17,686 nucleotides of DNA from Actinomycetes bacterium (GTDB lineage: Bacteria > Actinomycetota > Acidimicrobiia > Acidimicrobiales > RAAP-2): assembly GCA_021791615.1 (NCBI GenBank), contig JAJYWG010000132.1, positions 1 through 17,686 on the forward strand, written 5' to 3'. Position 1 is the stretch's first letter, and each line of letters starts with the position of its first letter. The position numbers and the translations under genes are program-made. The notes under the pieces are model-generated. The model had not been told where the DNA came from. It saw only the letters and a list, made by a program, of their open reading frames with translations, and did no database searches. Shown piece by piece: positions 5,637-13,017 of this stretch.

Positions 5637-7237
5637 CCGCAGCCGTGCGTCCATCGGGCGCGACGGCGGGCGAACCGGTGCTGGAGCCGGCAGGAGGGGT
5701 CCAACGCGAACAGCCCGGTGGAAGGAACCCGCAACAGCCCGTTCTCTCGCTCGCCGGGATCATCAAGGAGTTCCGTGGTCAGCGCGTGTTGCACGGCGTC
5801 GATTTCGAGCTGCGCTGCGGGGAAGTGCACGCCCTGGCAGGATCGAACGGGTCAGGAAAGTCCACCCTGATGAAGGTCGTCTACGGCGCCCACCAACCCT
5901 CCCAGGGGACGATGGAGGTGCGCGGAGCGATCGTGAGGTTCCGGAGCCCTGTGCACGCCTTGCGTGCCGGGATCGCCGCCGTGCCCCAAGAACTCCCCCT
6001 CTTCTCGAGGCTCAGCGTCGCCGAGAACATCTTCTTCGGTGACCTGCCGAGGAGGAGGGGTGTTGTCCGCTGGCGCCATGTCCACCGGCGGGCCATGGAC
6101 GTCCTTGCTCAGGTCGACGCCGAGCATCGGATCGATCCTGCGCGTGAGGTCTGGCAGCTCGACCTCGCCGCGCAGCAGCTCGTCTCCATCGCCCGGGCTC
6201 TGGCCCATGGTGCAGACATCATCGTGTTCGACGAGCCGACGAGCTCCCTCGGCACCGCGGACACCGAGCGGCTCTTCGCCGTGATCGCTGGGCTCCGCGC
6301 CGAAGGGCGCGCAGTGGGGTTCATCTCTCAGCGTCTCGACGACATCCTCGCAGTGGCGGACCGGGTCTCCGTGCTTAGGGACGGCCGGATGGTGGGGGAG
6401 CTCGCCGTTGGCGACGCGACGACCGATGGGATCGCCGCGCTGATGGTGGGTCATGCGACGACGGCACTCGCGTCCCGGCGAGTGGCACCGGCGGGAAGTA
6501 AGGTGCTCGAGGTGAACCGGCTTAGTGCCGGGGGCCACCTCCGGGGGCTCACGTTCTCGGTCGGTGCCGGCGAGGTCGTCGGCCTGGCCGGTCTGCCGGG
6601 CTCCGGCGCCGAGGACGTGCTCCCAGCGCTGCTGGGGCGCAGGGCCACGACCGGTGGGTCTGTCCGCATCCGAGGTCGGGACATGACCCACTCCTCGCTC
6701 CGCCGGCGGATCCGAGCCGGTGTTGCCTACGTGTCGGGCGACCGCCGCGGCGAAGGACTTGTCCGAGCCCAGACCGTCGCTTTCAACTTGGCTCTGGTCT
6801 TGAACAATCGGGCCCGGCTCGTGCCAATCTCGCATCTGCGCCAGCGGCGGAAGGTGGAGGAGGTCGTCTCCAAGCTTCGGATACATCCGGCAGACCCGGC
6901 AGCTCTCGTGGCCACGCTCTCGGGGGGGAACCAGCAGAAGGTCGTCGTAGGAAGATGGCTCCTGGTCGAGCCCCATCTGTGGCTCCTGAGCGATCCCACC
7001 CGCGGGGTGGACGTGCACTCGCGCGCAGAGATCCACGCCCTTGTCCGCGAGCAGGTCTCCACCGGGGAGAGCAGCGCGTTGATGACGTCGTCGGATACCC
7101 GAGAACTGCTCGAGGTGTGTGACCGGCTCATCGTCATCGATCACGGCGAGATCGTGGCCGAGCTGGACCCGGGCGAGACCACCGAGCACCAGGTGCTGGC
7201 CCTGGCCGGCGGGGCCAGCTCGCAGGGAGGCCGTTGA
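5633..7237 (+). CDS. Sugar-type ABC transporter ATP-binding protein (two fused NBDs)
   Basis: The product is a 534-aa double ATPase of the RbsA/MglA class that powers import. GTG 5633 overlaps the previous stop (GTGA), implying translational coupling. The first NBD has Walker A GSNGSGKST (70-78), Q-loop Gln119 (AAVPQEL), a degenerate signature LDLAAQQ (176-182) and Walker B IIVFDEPTSSL (Asp200, Glu201). The H-loop reads ISQRL where the family has ISH(R/K)L, so the switch His is Gln233. The second NBD has the usual degenerate Walker A (AGLPGSGAED, 319-328), an intact signature LSGGNQQKV (429-437), and Walker B LWLLSDPTRGVDV, in which the Asp-Glu pair is Ser453-Asp454. A ~35-residue Pro/Gly/Glu-rich N-terminal extension precedes the first NBD. 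The single competent ATP site (NBD1 Walker motifs plus NBD2 signature) therefore lacks its canonical His. Confidence 0.87.
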   Translation: MTAAVRPSGATAGEPVLEPAGGVQREQPGGRNPQQPVLSLAGIIKEFRGQRVLHGVDFELRCGEVHALAGSNGSGKSTLMKVVYGAHQPSQGTMEVRGAIVRFRSPVHALRAGIAAVPQELPLFSRLSVAENIFFGDLPRRRGVVRWRHVHRRAMDVLAQVDAEHRIDPAREVWQLDLAAQQLVSIARALAHGADIIVFDEPTSSLGTADTERLFAVIAGLRAEGRAVGFISQRLDDILAVADRVSVLRDGRMVGELAVGDATTDGIAALMVGHATTALASRRVAPAGSKVLEVNRLSAGGHLRGLTFSVGAGEVVGLAGLPGSGAEDVLPALLGRRATTGGSVRIRGRDMTHSSLRRRIRAGVAYVSGDRRGEGLVRAQTVAFNLALVLNNRARLVPISHLRQRRKVEEVVSKLRIHPADPAALVATLSGGNQQKVVVGRWLLVEPHLWLLSDPTRGVDVHSRAEIHALVREQVSTGESSALMTSSDTRELLEVCDRLIVIDHGEIVAELDPGETTEHQVLALAGGASSQGGR

Positions 7238-7241
7238 GCCC

Positions 7242-8309
7242 ATGCCCCCGGAGGCCGTCGAGCCCCGTTCCTCTCCGACCGCCGCCCCTCGGGGTGCGGG
7301 AACCTCCGCCACGACGATCGCCGCGTCGGCGACGCGCGGCTGGCCGGCATGGCGCGCACCGCGCTGGGTGCACGGGAGGATCCGCAACTTCCTCGGAGCA
7401 ACGATCGCACTGGCGATCCTGGTCGTCCTGCTGACGATCGCCGAGTCCAGCTTCCTGACCGCCGGGAATCTGAAGAACCTCCTGGTCACCAATGCGACGT
7501 TGTTCATCGTGTCGACCGGGATGACCTACGTCATGATCTCCGCGGGCTTCGACCTGTCGATCGGGGCGATGATGGCCGTCTCGGAGGAGCTCCTGTACGA
7601 GCTCCTGAAGAACGGGGTACCTGCCCTCGCCGCCATCGTGATCGTGCTCCTGGTGGGCTTCGTCGTCGGCACCCTTTTGAACGGCGTCCTCATCGGAGTG
7701 TTCGGCGTGAACTTCTTCGTCGCCACCCTGGGTACCATGACCCTCTTCTACGGGCTGGTCGACGTGGTGACTAACGGGGCCAGCGAGACGATCACCTCTT
7801 CCACGCTCGCGTCGTTCGGGAACGGGACGCTGTGGGGCGTCCCCATGCCGGTCGTCGTCGTGGTCGTCACGATCGCCCTGGGAGGGTTCATCCTGCGGTG
7901 GACCCCGTTCGGGCGCTCCATCTACGGCACCGGGGGCAACCGGGAAGCTGCCCGCCTGGCCGGCGTCCCCGACCGCCTGGTGATCATGTCGGTCTACGGC
8001 GTAGCCGGACTATGTGGCGCCCTTGCCGGCGTCGTCGACGCCGGGCGGCTCGCAGCGGCGACGCCTACCGACGGCTCGTCGATCGCCCTCGTCAGCGGTG
8101 CCGCGGTGCTCTTGGGTGGAACGAGCCTGTTCGGAGGTATCGGCGGGCTTTCGGGGACGGTGGTCGGGGTGCTGGTTATCGGGGTCCTCGGTGACGGCGT
8201 GAACCTCCTCGGCGTCTCCGACTTCTGGCAGAACGTCGTGACCGGAGCCGTGCTGATCGGGGCGATCCTCCTCGACCGGCTGCAGAAGCGCGGACAGGTC
8301 CTCCACTGA
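7242..8309 (+). CDS. Sugar-type ABC transporter permease
   Basis: The product is a 355-aa RbsC-class (BPD_transp_2) membrane permease forming the channel of the importer. ATG 7242 lies 4 nt after the ATPase stop, with GGGAGG at 7224-7229. The first ~48 residues are a polar, Pro/Ala/Arg-rich cytosolic tail, longer than usual. Several membrane spans follow (for example FLGATIALAILVVLLTIA, LAAIVIVLLVGFVVGTLL, MPVVVVVVTIALGGFIL). Family motifs are ISAGFDLSIGAMMA, the ATPase-coupling EAA-like loop GRSIYGTGGNREAARLAGVP, and the C-terminal SLFGGIGGLSGTVVGVL and DFWQNVVTGAVLIGAI. The last block is typical of ribose/AI-2/xylose permeases. All three importer parts are present and in order. Confidence 0.9.
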   Translation: MPPEAVEPRSSPTAAPRGAGTSATTIAASATRGWPAWRAPRWVHGRIRNFLGATIALAILVVLLTIAESSFLTAGNLKNLLVTNATLFIVSTGMTYVMISAGFDLSIGAMMAVSEELLYELLKNGVPALAAIVIVLLVGFVVGTLLNGVLIGVFGVNFFVATLGTMTLFYGLVDVVTNGASETITSSTLASFGNGTLWGVPMPVVVVVVTIALGGFILRWTPFGRSIYGTGGNREAARLAGVPDRLVIMSVYGVAGLCGALAGVVDAGRLAAATPTDGSSIALVSGAAVLLGGTSLFGGIGGLSGTVVGVLVIGVLGDGVNLLGVSDFWQNVVTGAVLIGAILLDRLQKRGQVLH

Positions 8310-8416
8310 CGCCCGCCGACGTGACCGGTTGGTCCCGGGTCACCCACCTCTGCACGTCGCTGATGGTGTCCGCCGAGCACCGCACTGCCCCCGCACAGCA
8401 TGAGGAGCGTGGAGGA

Positions 8417-9484
8417 TTGAGAGTCGCCGTGCTAGGCGGGGGCCACGGTGCGGTCGCGGCCGCTGGCGATCTCGCGCTACGCGGGCACGAGGTACGGCTG
8501 GGGTTGCGCAACCGGCAGCGCTTCGAGGAGATCTTTGCGAGACGCACGATCCGGCTCGAAGGTCTGGTCGAAGGTGAGGCTGAGCTGGCCGACGTAAGCG
8601 ATAACCACGCCAGCGTGGTCGCGGGCGCGGACGTCGTCCTCGTGCCGCTGCCTGCGTACGCGCAGGAGGAAGTAGCGAGCACCGTCGCTCCGGCCCTTGA
8701 CGAGGGCCAGGTCGTCTACTTGACTCCGGGCACGTTCGGTTCCTTCGTCTTCCGTGAGGCGCTGAAGCGGGCCGGCGCGGCCGACGTGTGCGTCGCCGAG
8801 AGCGCGACGTTGCCTTACGGGGCGCGCATGTCGGGCCCGGCATCGGTACGGATCGGGCTCGTGGCATCGCACCTGCCGACCGGTGTCTATCCGGCAGCGC
8901 GGACCGACACAACGCTCGCGCCGATCCGTGAGCTCTATCCGGTTGTCGAGCCGGTAGAAGATGCGCTCGCTGCTGGACTTCTCAACTTCGACGGCGCGTT
9001 GCACGCACCGCTTGTGCTCATGAACGCCGGGGCGATCGAGGCGCTCGAATCTTTCGATATCCACCTAGAGGGAAACCCGCCTTCGGTGGTCCGCGTGAGC
9101 GTGGCGCTCGACCGGGAGCGGATCGCACTGCGCCAGGCGCTCGGCTATCATACGCACCACTGGCCGCTGGAGGACCTCTACTCGCGCGTGGGTGAGACCT
9201 TCTACGGCGTGATCTCGCGAGCAACGATGGAACGCCAGTCCGTCTGGCGCGAGAAGATCGACTTCCACCACCGGTACGTGACCGAGGACGTGGGGTGCGG
9301 GCTCGCCCTTTGGTCCTCCCTCGGGCGCAAACTCGGCGTAGGGACGCCGCTTGCCGATGCGTTCCTCGCGACCGCGTCGGCGGTCAACAGCGAGGACTAC
9401 AAGCGGTCGGGTCGGACTCTCGAGAACCTCGGGCTTGCTCACCTCTCGGCCGCCGAGCTACGAGAGCGGTTGTCGTCGGGATGA
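8417..9484 (+). CDS. NAD/NADP octopine/nopaline dehydrogenase-family protein
   Basis: The product is a 355-aa opine dehydrogenase-like enzyme. Family members reversibly condense an amino acid with a 2-oxo acid (or cleave the resulting secondary amine) using NAD(P)H. An N-terminal Rossmann fold starts at once with VAVLGGGHGA and a RGHEV strand (about 3-25). The C-terminal octopine-DH domain has NFDGALHAPLVLMNAG, with the conserved catalytic-type His196, and the family block ASLGRKLGV.TPL.DA (here SSLGRKLGVGTPLADAFLAT), ending with GRTLENLGL. TTG 8417 is chosen because it places the Rossmann strand at the N-terminus and GAGGAG (8402-8407) sits 9 nt upstream. ATG 8363 or GTG 8321 would add 18 or 32 unconserved residues. 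It lies 107 nt after the permease and overlaps the next gene by 4 nt (ATGA). It probably acts on the imported solute in the cytosol. Confidence 0.83.
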   Translation: MRVAVLGGGHGAVAAAGDLALRGHEVRLGLRNRQRFEEIFARRTIRLEGLVEGEAELADVSDNHASVVAGADVVLVPLPAYAQEEVASTVAPALDEGQVVYLTPGTFGSFVFREALKRAGAADVCVAESATLPYGARMSGPASVRIGLVASHLPTGVYPAARTDTTLAPIRELYPVVEPVEDALAAGLLNFDGALHAPLVLMNAGAIEALESFDIHLEGNPPSVVRVSVALDRERIALRQALGYHTHHWPLEDLYSRVGETFYGVISRATMERQSVWREKIDFHHRYVTEDVGCGLALWSSLGRKLGVGTPLADAFLATASAVNSEDYKRSGRTLENLGLAHLSAAELRERLSSG

Positions 9485-10482
9485 CCCACTTCGGCGTGCA
9501 GCTCCACGGGACCTTCCCGATGCGCCGCTACCCAGGACTTGCCCGCGCCGTCGAGTCGTACGGGTTCGACGAGCTGACCGTTCACGACATCGTTTGGTGG
9601 CGCCCGGTGTGGCCGATACTGGCTCTCGTCGCCGAGCACACCGAGCGCGTCCTCGTCGGTCCCGACGTGACCCATCCCTACCTGCGCCATCCCGCAGACA
9701 CCGCTGCGTGCCTGGCTGGGATCGACGAGCTCTCGAGCGGTCGTGCCATCCTCGGCCTGGGCGCCGGCTCGATGCTCGATCCCCTCGGCCTCGCCGCGAC
9801 GCGACCGGTCGCGGCAGTACGCGAGACGGCCGAGCTTGTCCGTCGGCTCCTCACGCGCGATCGCGCCGCCTACCGAGGCGAGCTGTTCAGCGCCGAGCCG
9901 CAGGCGCAGTTCTTCTGGGAGCCAGCGCGACCGAGAGTGCCGATTTTCGTCGGCACCCTCGGACCTCGGATGGTGGTCGAGGCAGCCCGGTGGGCAGATG
10001 AGCTGCGACCAGCGGGGATCTCGGCTCCTGGCTTCTTCCGCGACCTGCAGCGACGTGCCCGTGAGGCCGCCGGCCGGGAGGACTATCCGGTCGGTTGCGA
10101 GGTGTGGGTCTCAATAGGCGACGACCGCGAGGAGGCACGGACGCTCGGGCGCCGGATTTTGGCGCAGTTCCTGGCGTTGCGGGTCTTCGAGCCGCAGGTC
10201 GCCTTCTTCGAGATCGACCCGGGAGAGGTGCGCAGTGTCGGAGAGGCGATGGCCGAAGGAGACGTCGACGGTGCGGCGCGCCGGATCTCCGACAGGACGC
10301 TTGACACCTTCGTTGCGAGCGGGAGCACCCAAGACGTCATAGCTGGGCTGGAAGAGTTGCTCGAAGCCGGGCCGTCGACGGTGACCTTCTCGGGGCGGCT
10401 CGGACCGGACCCCTCCCGTGCGATTGAGCTGCTCGGCGGACAGGTGCTCCCGGCGGTTTCTCCTGGGCACGACAGCGGCTGA
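9481..10482 (+). CDS. LLM-class flavin/F420-dependent oxidoreductase
   Basis: The product is a 333-aa bacterial luciferase-like (LLM) TIM-barrel protein. It is closest in pattern to F420-dependent methylenetetrahydromethanopterin reductase (Mer)-like enzymes. Landmarks are GVQLHGTFPMRRYPGLARAV with YGFDELTVHD (the 'E..GFD.lwv.D' motif), LVGPDVTHPYLRHPADTAA, the ILGLGAGS motif near residue 92, AAYRGELFSAE, VPIFVGTLGP and RWADELRPAG. A C-terminal helical part follows (VASGSTQDVIAGLEELLEAG). ATG 9481 overlaps the stop of the dehydrogenase gene, so the two are very likely co-translated. FMN and F420 use cannot be told apart here, and no flavin reductase is nearby, which slightly favours F420. Likely jobs are oxidation or oxidative C-N cleavage of a small solute. 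The substrate is unknown. Confidence 0.83.
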   Translation: MTHFGVQLHGTFPMRRYPGLARAVESYGFDELTVHDIVWWRPVWPILALVAEHTERVLVGPDVTHPYLRHPADTAACLAGIDELSSGRAILGLGAGSMLDPLGLAATRPVAAVRETAELVRRLLTRDRAAYRGELFSAEPQAQFFWEPARPRVPIFVGTLGPRMVVEAARWADELRPAGISAPGFFRDLQRRAREAAGREDYPVGCEVWVSIGDDREEARTLGRRILAQFLALRVFEPQVAFFEIDPGEVRSVGEAMAEGDVDGAARRISDRTLDTFVASGSTQDVIAGLEELLEAGPSTVTFSGRLGPDPSRAIELLGGQVLPAVSPGHDSG

Positions 10483-10501
10483 GCGTGCATCGGGTGGTGG
10501 G

Positions 10502-10627
10502 TGGTGGTCAGTTCATGGCGTTCGGGCACAGCACTTCTTCAACCTCGGCTACCATTCGTTCGAGATGTTCTTCGACTTCATGACCACCGGCTGCGTCGTC
10601 TCGCGGAGAGTGGTCGGCCCCCTGTGA
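10502..10627 (+). CDS. Possible short ORF or remnant overlapping the formamidase start
   Basis: In the gap between the LLM and formamidase genes, one frame shows strong G/C third positions and a protein-like sequence, QHFFNLGYHSFEMFFDFMTT, then GCVVSRRVVGPL. It ends in a TGA (10625-10627) that overlaps the formamidase GTG as GTGA. The only in-frame ATGs are internal (10565, 10580) without a good ribosome binding site; the open frame itself extends back into the LLM gene. It could be a small coupled peptide, a remnant of a lost gene, or an earlier N-terminal part. I recognise no family. Confidence 0.25.
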   Translation, partial: WWSVHGVRAQHFFNLGYHSFEMFFDFMTTGCVVSRRVVGPL

Positions 10628-11568
10628 GCCCCACCGACATCTCGGGCTGCGAACCTCATCACCTGTGGGACCCGACGTTGCCCCCGGTGGCCGTTGTGGA
10701 GGATGGAGACGAGGTGTCGGCCACGCTCCGGGAGATCACCGACGACCAGATCACGCCATCGGCCACGTCGGCGGACTTGGTGCGACTCGACCTGTCCCGC
10801 CTCTACCCGCTGCTCGGCCCGGTGCACGTACTCGGCGCCGACGTCGGTGACACGGTCGAGGTCGAGGTGCTCTCAGCACGACCGAAGGGATGGGGTTTCA
10901 CGGCGGTTCTCTCCGGAGCGGGCCTCCTGGCCGAGGACTTTCTCGCTCCCCACCTACACATCTGGGACCTGGCCGCCACAGGGGGCACGAAGGCGCGCTT
11001 CGGTGACGTGGCAACCATCCCGCTCCGGCCATTCCCCGGCACGATCGGCGCCTGTCCAGCCGTCGAGTTGCCCGCACCGGTGCTGCCTCCGGGCCATTTT
11101 GGTGGCAACATCGACTGCCGGGACGTCGTGGCGGGCGCACGGCTCTTCCTTCCGGTGCAGGTCCCCGGCGCGATGGTATCGATCGGGGATGGCCACGCGG
11201 CGATGGGGGACGGGGAGGTGTGCCTGACGGCGATCGAGAGCCCGCTCGATGTGGCATTCCGGCTCCATCTGCACAAGGGGAGATCCATCCCCGGACCGCA
11301 GCTCCGGGTACCCGGACCGCTGCATCCTGGTCTGGACGGTGGCGACTGGTATGCCACCATGGGGGTCGGTCCCGACTTGATGGCCGCTGCCCGCGATGCC
11401 CTCCGTGCGTTGATCGACTGGATGGTGCACGAGTACCGCGTCGCGGCTGTCGAGGCATACATGCTGGCGTCGGTGGCGGCTCACCTGAAGATCACGGAGA
11501 TCGTGGACGCACCGAACTGGGTCGTCTCGGCTTACCTCCCGCTCCAGATCTTTGAGCCATCCACCTGA
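10624..11568 (+). CDS. Acetamidase/formamidase family protein
   Basis: The product is a 314-aa member of the FmdA/AmdA family, which hydrolyses short amides such as formamide or acetamide to acid and ammonia. The start is GTG 10624, overlapping an upstream TGA. The N-terminal HHLWDPTLPP corresponds to the family's start. The conserved core is GPVHVLGADVGDTVEVEVL, HLHIWDL, GTIGACPA...PP..FGGNIDCRD, then VAGARLFLPVQVPGAMVSIGDGHAAMGDGEV with CLTAIE. The C-terminal helix carries YMLASVAAHLKITEIVD, matching the family's '(Y/A).L.S...(D)L.I...V' ending. The length matches the short (~310 aa) acetamidase branch rather than ~400-aa FmdA. It is the last gene of the operon and suggests that the pathway liberates a small amide and finally ammonia. 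Confidence 0.9.
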   Translation: MSPTDISGCEPHHLWDPTLPPVAVVEDGDEVSATLREITDDQITPSATSADLVRLDLSRLYPLLGPVHVLGADVGDTVEVEVLSARPKGWGFTAVLSGAGLLAEDFLAPHLHIWDLAATGGTKARFGDVATIPLRPFPGTIGACPAVELPAPVLPPGHFGGNIDCRDVVAGARLFLPVQVPGAMVSIGDGHAAMGDGEVCLTAIESPLDVAFRLHLHKGRSIPGPQLRVPGPLHPGLDGGDWYATMGVGPDLMAAARDALRALIDWMVHEYRVAAVEAYMLASVAAHLKITEIVDAPNWVVSAYLPLQIFEPST

Positions 11569-11606
11569 GAGTTCGGCGCTTCCGGGTTCTCCGTGGGTCG
11601 CCCAGC

Positions 11607-12101
11607 TCACGGGGTGACCGGGTCCACCCCGATCGTGAACAGGTGCTCCAGGCGAGCGGGGTCGAGCCGCTCGCCCATCACCCGGGTGATGATCCGCCCG
11701 ACGCTGTCCCAGTCGATCCGCAAGAGCCGGCCGATGGTCGTCTTGTCCGCCGTCGTGGCCAGGTAGCCGACCAGGTCCTCGAAGTCCCGGGTGAACCGGG
11801 ACCCCGCCCGGGCGAAGGGGACGCCTTCGGTCACCACCCCGTGGGTGGGGCAGCGCAGCCGGGCGAGGGGCGCCCGGACCTCCAGGCGCCAGATCCCGAG
11901 GTCGAGGTGCCGCCAGGTCGAGGCGTCGGGCCGGGTGTCGTAGCGGGCGGAGGTCGCGTAGGCGCAGAGAGGACAGACGAGGTGCCGGCGGCGTAGGACG
12001 ACGGTGACCACGACACCCCCCGGCTCGAAGGCCACGTCGCCGACCGAGACGCCATCGATGTCGCGGATCGCTGAAATTGTAGGTCGACGAGCCTGTTGCA
12101 C
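11607..12101 (-). pseudogene. ISL3-family transposase, N-terminal fragment
   Basis: The minus-strand frame (about 164 aa from GTG 12101) holds the N-terminal half of an ISL3 transposase. It shows DGVSVGDVAFEPGGVVVTV, a zf-ISL3 zinc-finger region with VCPLC and RCPTHGVV, RYDTRP....WRHLDLG, then FTRDFEDLVGYLA and the HTH segment DKTTIGRLLRIDWDSVGRI. It runs to LFTIGVD, where the first catalytic Asp would be (IGVDE), and then breaks into PVTP and a stop, so the whole catalytic domain is missing. The first ~8 residues (QQARRPT) are not ISL3-like; they probably come from the neighbouring IS1182 end near 12075-12100. It is a fragment with no activity expected. Confidence 0.78.
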
Positions 12102-12186
12102 GAACCTCCGCGGCGATCTGCAGACTCCCAGGTGGCGCGCGCGTGAGATCCACCATCTGACCAGGTGTGATGGCGAGGATTGGCCC

Positions 12187-12537
12187 GTGGCCTACAACCT
12201 CCTTGCCCCAGAACGCGATCAGCTCTATCTGCTGCCGCCGTCGATGGCGGACTGGCTGCCCGAAGACCACTTGGCGTGGTTCGTGCTCGACGCGGTCGAA
12301 GAGATGGACCGCTCGGCCTTCTACGCCGACTACCGAGCCGATGGCTGGGGCGGCGCAGCGCACGACCCCGCCACGATGGTGGCGCTGTTGCTCTACGCCT
12401 ACTGCGTCGGGGTCCGATCGTCCCGCCAGATCGAGCGTGCGTGCCACGTCGACGTCGCCTTCCGGGTGATCTGCGCCGGACTGCTTCCCGACCACACGAC
12501 GGTCACCCGGTTCCGCCGGCGTCACGAGGAGGCCTTG
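12187..12537 (+). pseudogene. IS1182-family (DUF772-type) transposase, N-terminal fragment
   Basis: From GTG 12187 about 117 residues match the N-terminus of IS1182-type transposases: QLYLLPPSMADWLPEDHLAW, FVLDAVEEMD, YRADGWGGAAHDPATMVALL, LYAYCVGVRSSRQIER, then VDVAFRVICAGLLPDHTTV and TRFRRRHEEAL. This is the DUF772 domain that precedes the DDE catalytic domain. Homology stops at EEAL (about 12537). The frame stays open downstream only because of base composition, with no DDE motif. It lies head to head with the ISL3 fragment, suggesting IS1182 inserted near the ISL3 5' end and was then deleted from its 3' side. Confidence 0.8.
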
Positions 12538-12613
12538 AACCCCCGCGTCCATGCAGCGCAACGTGACCAAGGACCTCTACCGCCGCGCCCTTGCCAAGCC
12601 GGACACCGTGCCG

Positions 12614-12746
12614 TTCAGCCGACAGGGCAACAGGATCGTTGTCGATGCGCACGGTGTCGAGGGTCTCGCCGTCAGCCTCGTTTCGCCGGACGATCACACT
12701 CCGGCGCCGGTGCAGGTCGACCGACGTACTGTTTGCTGTGTTCCAC
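12614..12746 (-). pseudogene. IS110-family transposase, N-terminal fragment with frameshift
   Basis: On the minus strand a GTG at 12746, preceded by GGAAGGAG, opens VEHSKQYVG. The frame then shifts by an apparent 2-nt loss, and the next frame continues VDLHRRRSVIVRRNEADGE and TLDTVRIDNDPVALSAE. This is the start of an IS110-type (DEDD, RuvC-like) transposase, where the Asp of VGVDLH is the first catalytic residue. Similarity ends at about 12614. The sequence upstream of the start (12747-12930) would correspond to the IS110 left end, where IS110 elements encode their bridge RNA. I cannot show that such an RNA survives. Confidence 0.55.
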
Positions 12747-12954
12747 GGGAGTCTCCTTCCGTCGCATTCGGGGTGGTTTGGCAACCCCAAGTGTGCTCCG
12801 CACACCTGGTCCCGTTCGACGGGAGGAGGCCCCGCCGGACTGCACGGCACCCGGGCGCTTACTCGTGACCGTCGCCATCGAGGCACTCCTCGTGATCGGC
12901 GCTCGAACCGGCCGGCATCACCGATGTTCGTCACGCGGGAGTCGCACTGCGCTC
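12747..12954. other. Unassigned IS-debris spacer
   Basis: No convincing gene lies between the IS110 remnant and repeat copy B. It may be the IS110 5' flank. Short GGGG/CCCC inverted repeats are present around 12770-12788. Confidence 0.35.
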
Positions 12955-13001
12955 CTTCATGACATCAAGGCGTGGAGCCTCCAAGAGACCCAGGGGGGTT
13001 C
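12955..13001 (+). repeat. Dispersed repeat, copy B
   Basis: It aligns with 3611-3659 in the same orientation (40 of 47 aligned bases identical). It lies between the IS110 remnant and the nfuA-like gene and marks the right edge of the IS debris. The sequence changes to ordinary housekeeping-type genes directly after it. Confidence 0.55.
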
Positions 13002-13017
13002 ACTCTGGGACCCGGCG

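Noticed and set aside
5852..7507. A 551-codon open frame on the minus strand
   Set aside because: It is antisense to the ABC ATPase and the start of the permease gene, with His/Arg/Pro-rich composition typical of shadow frames.
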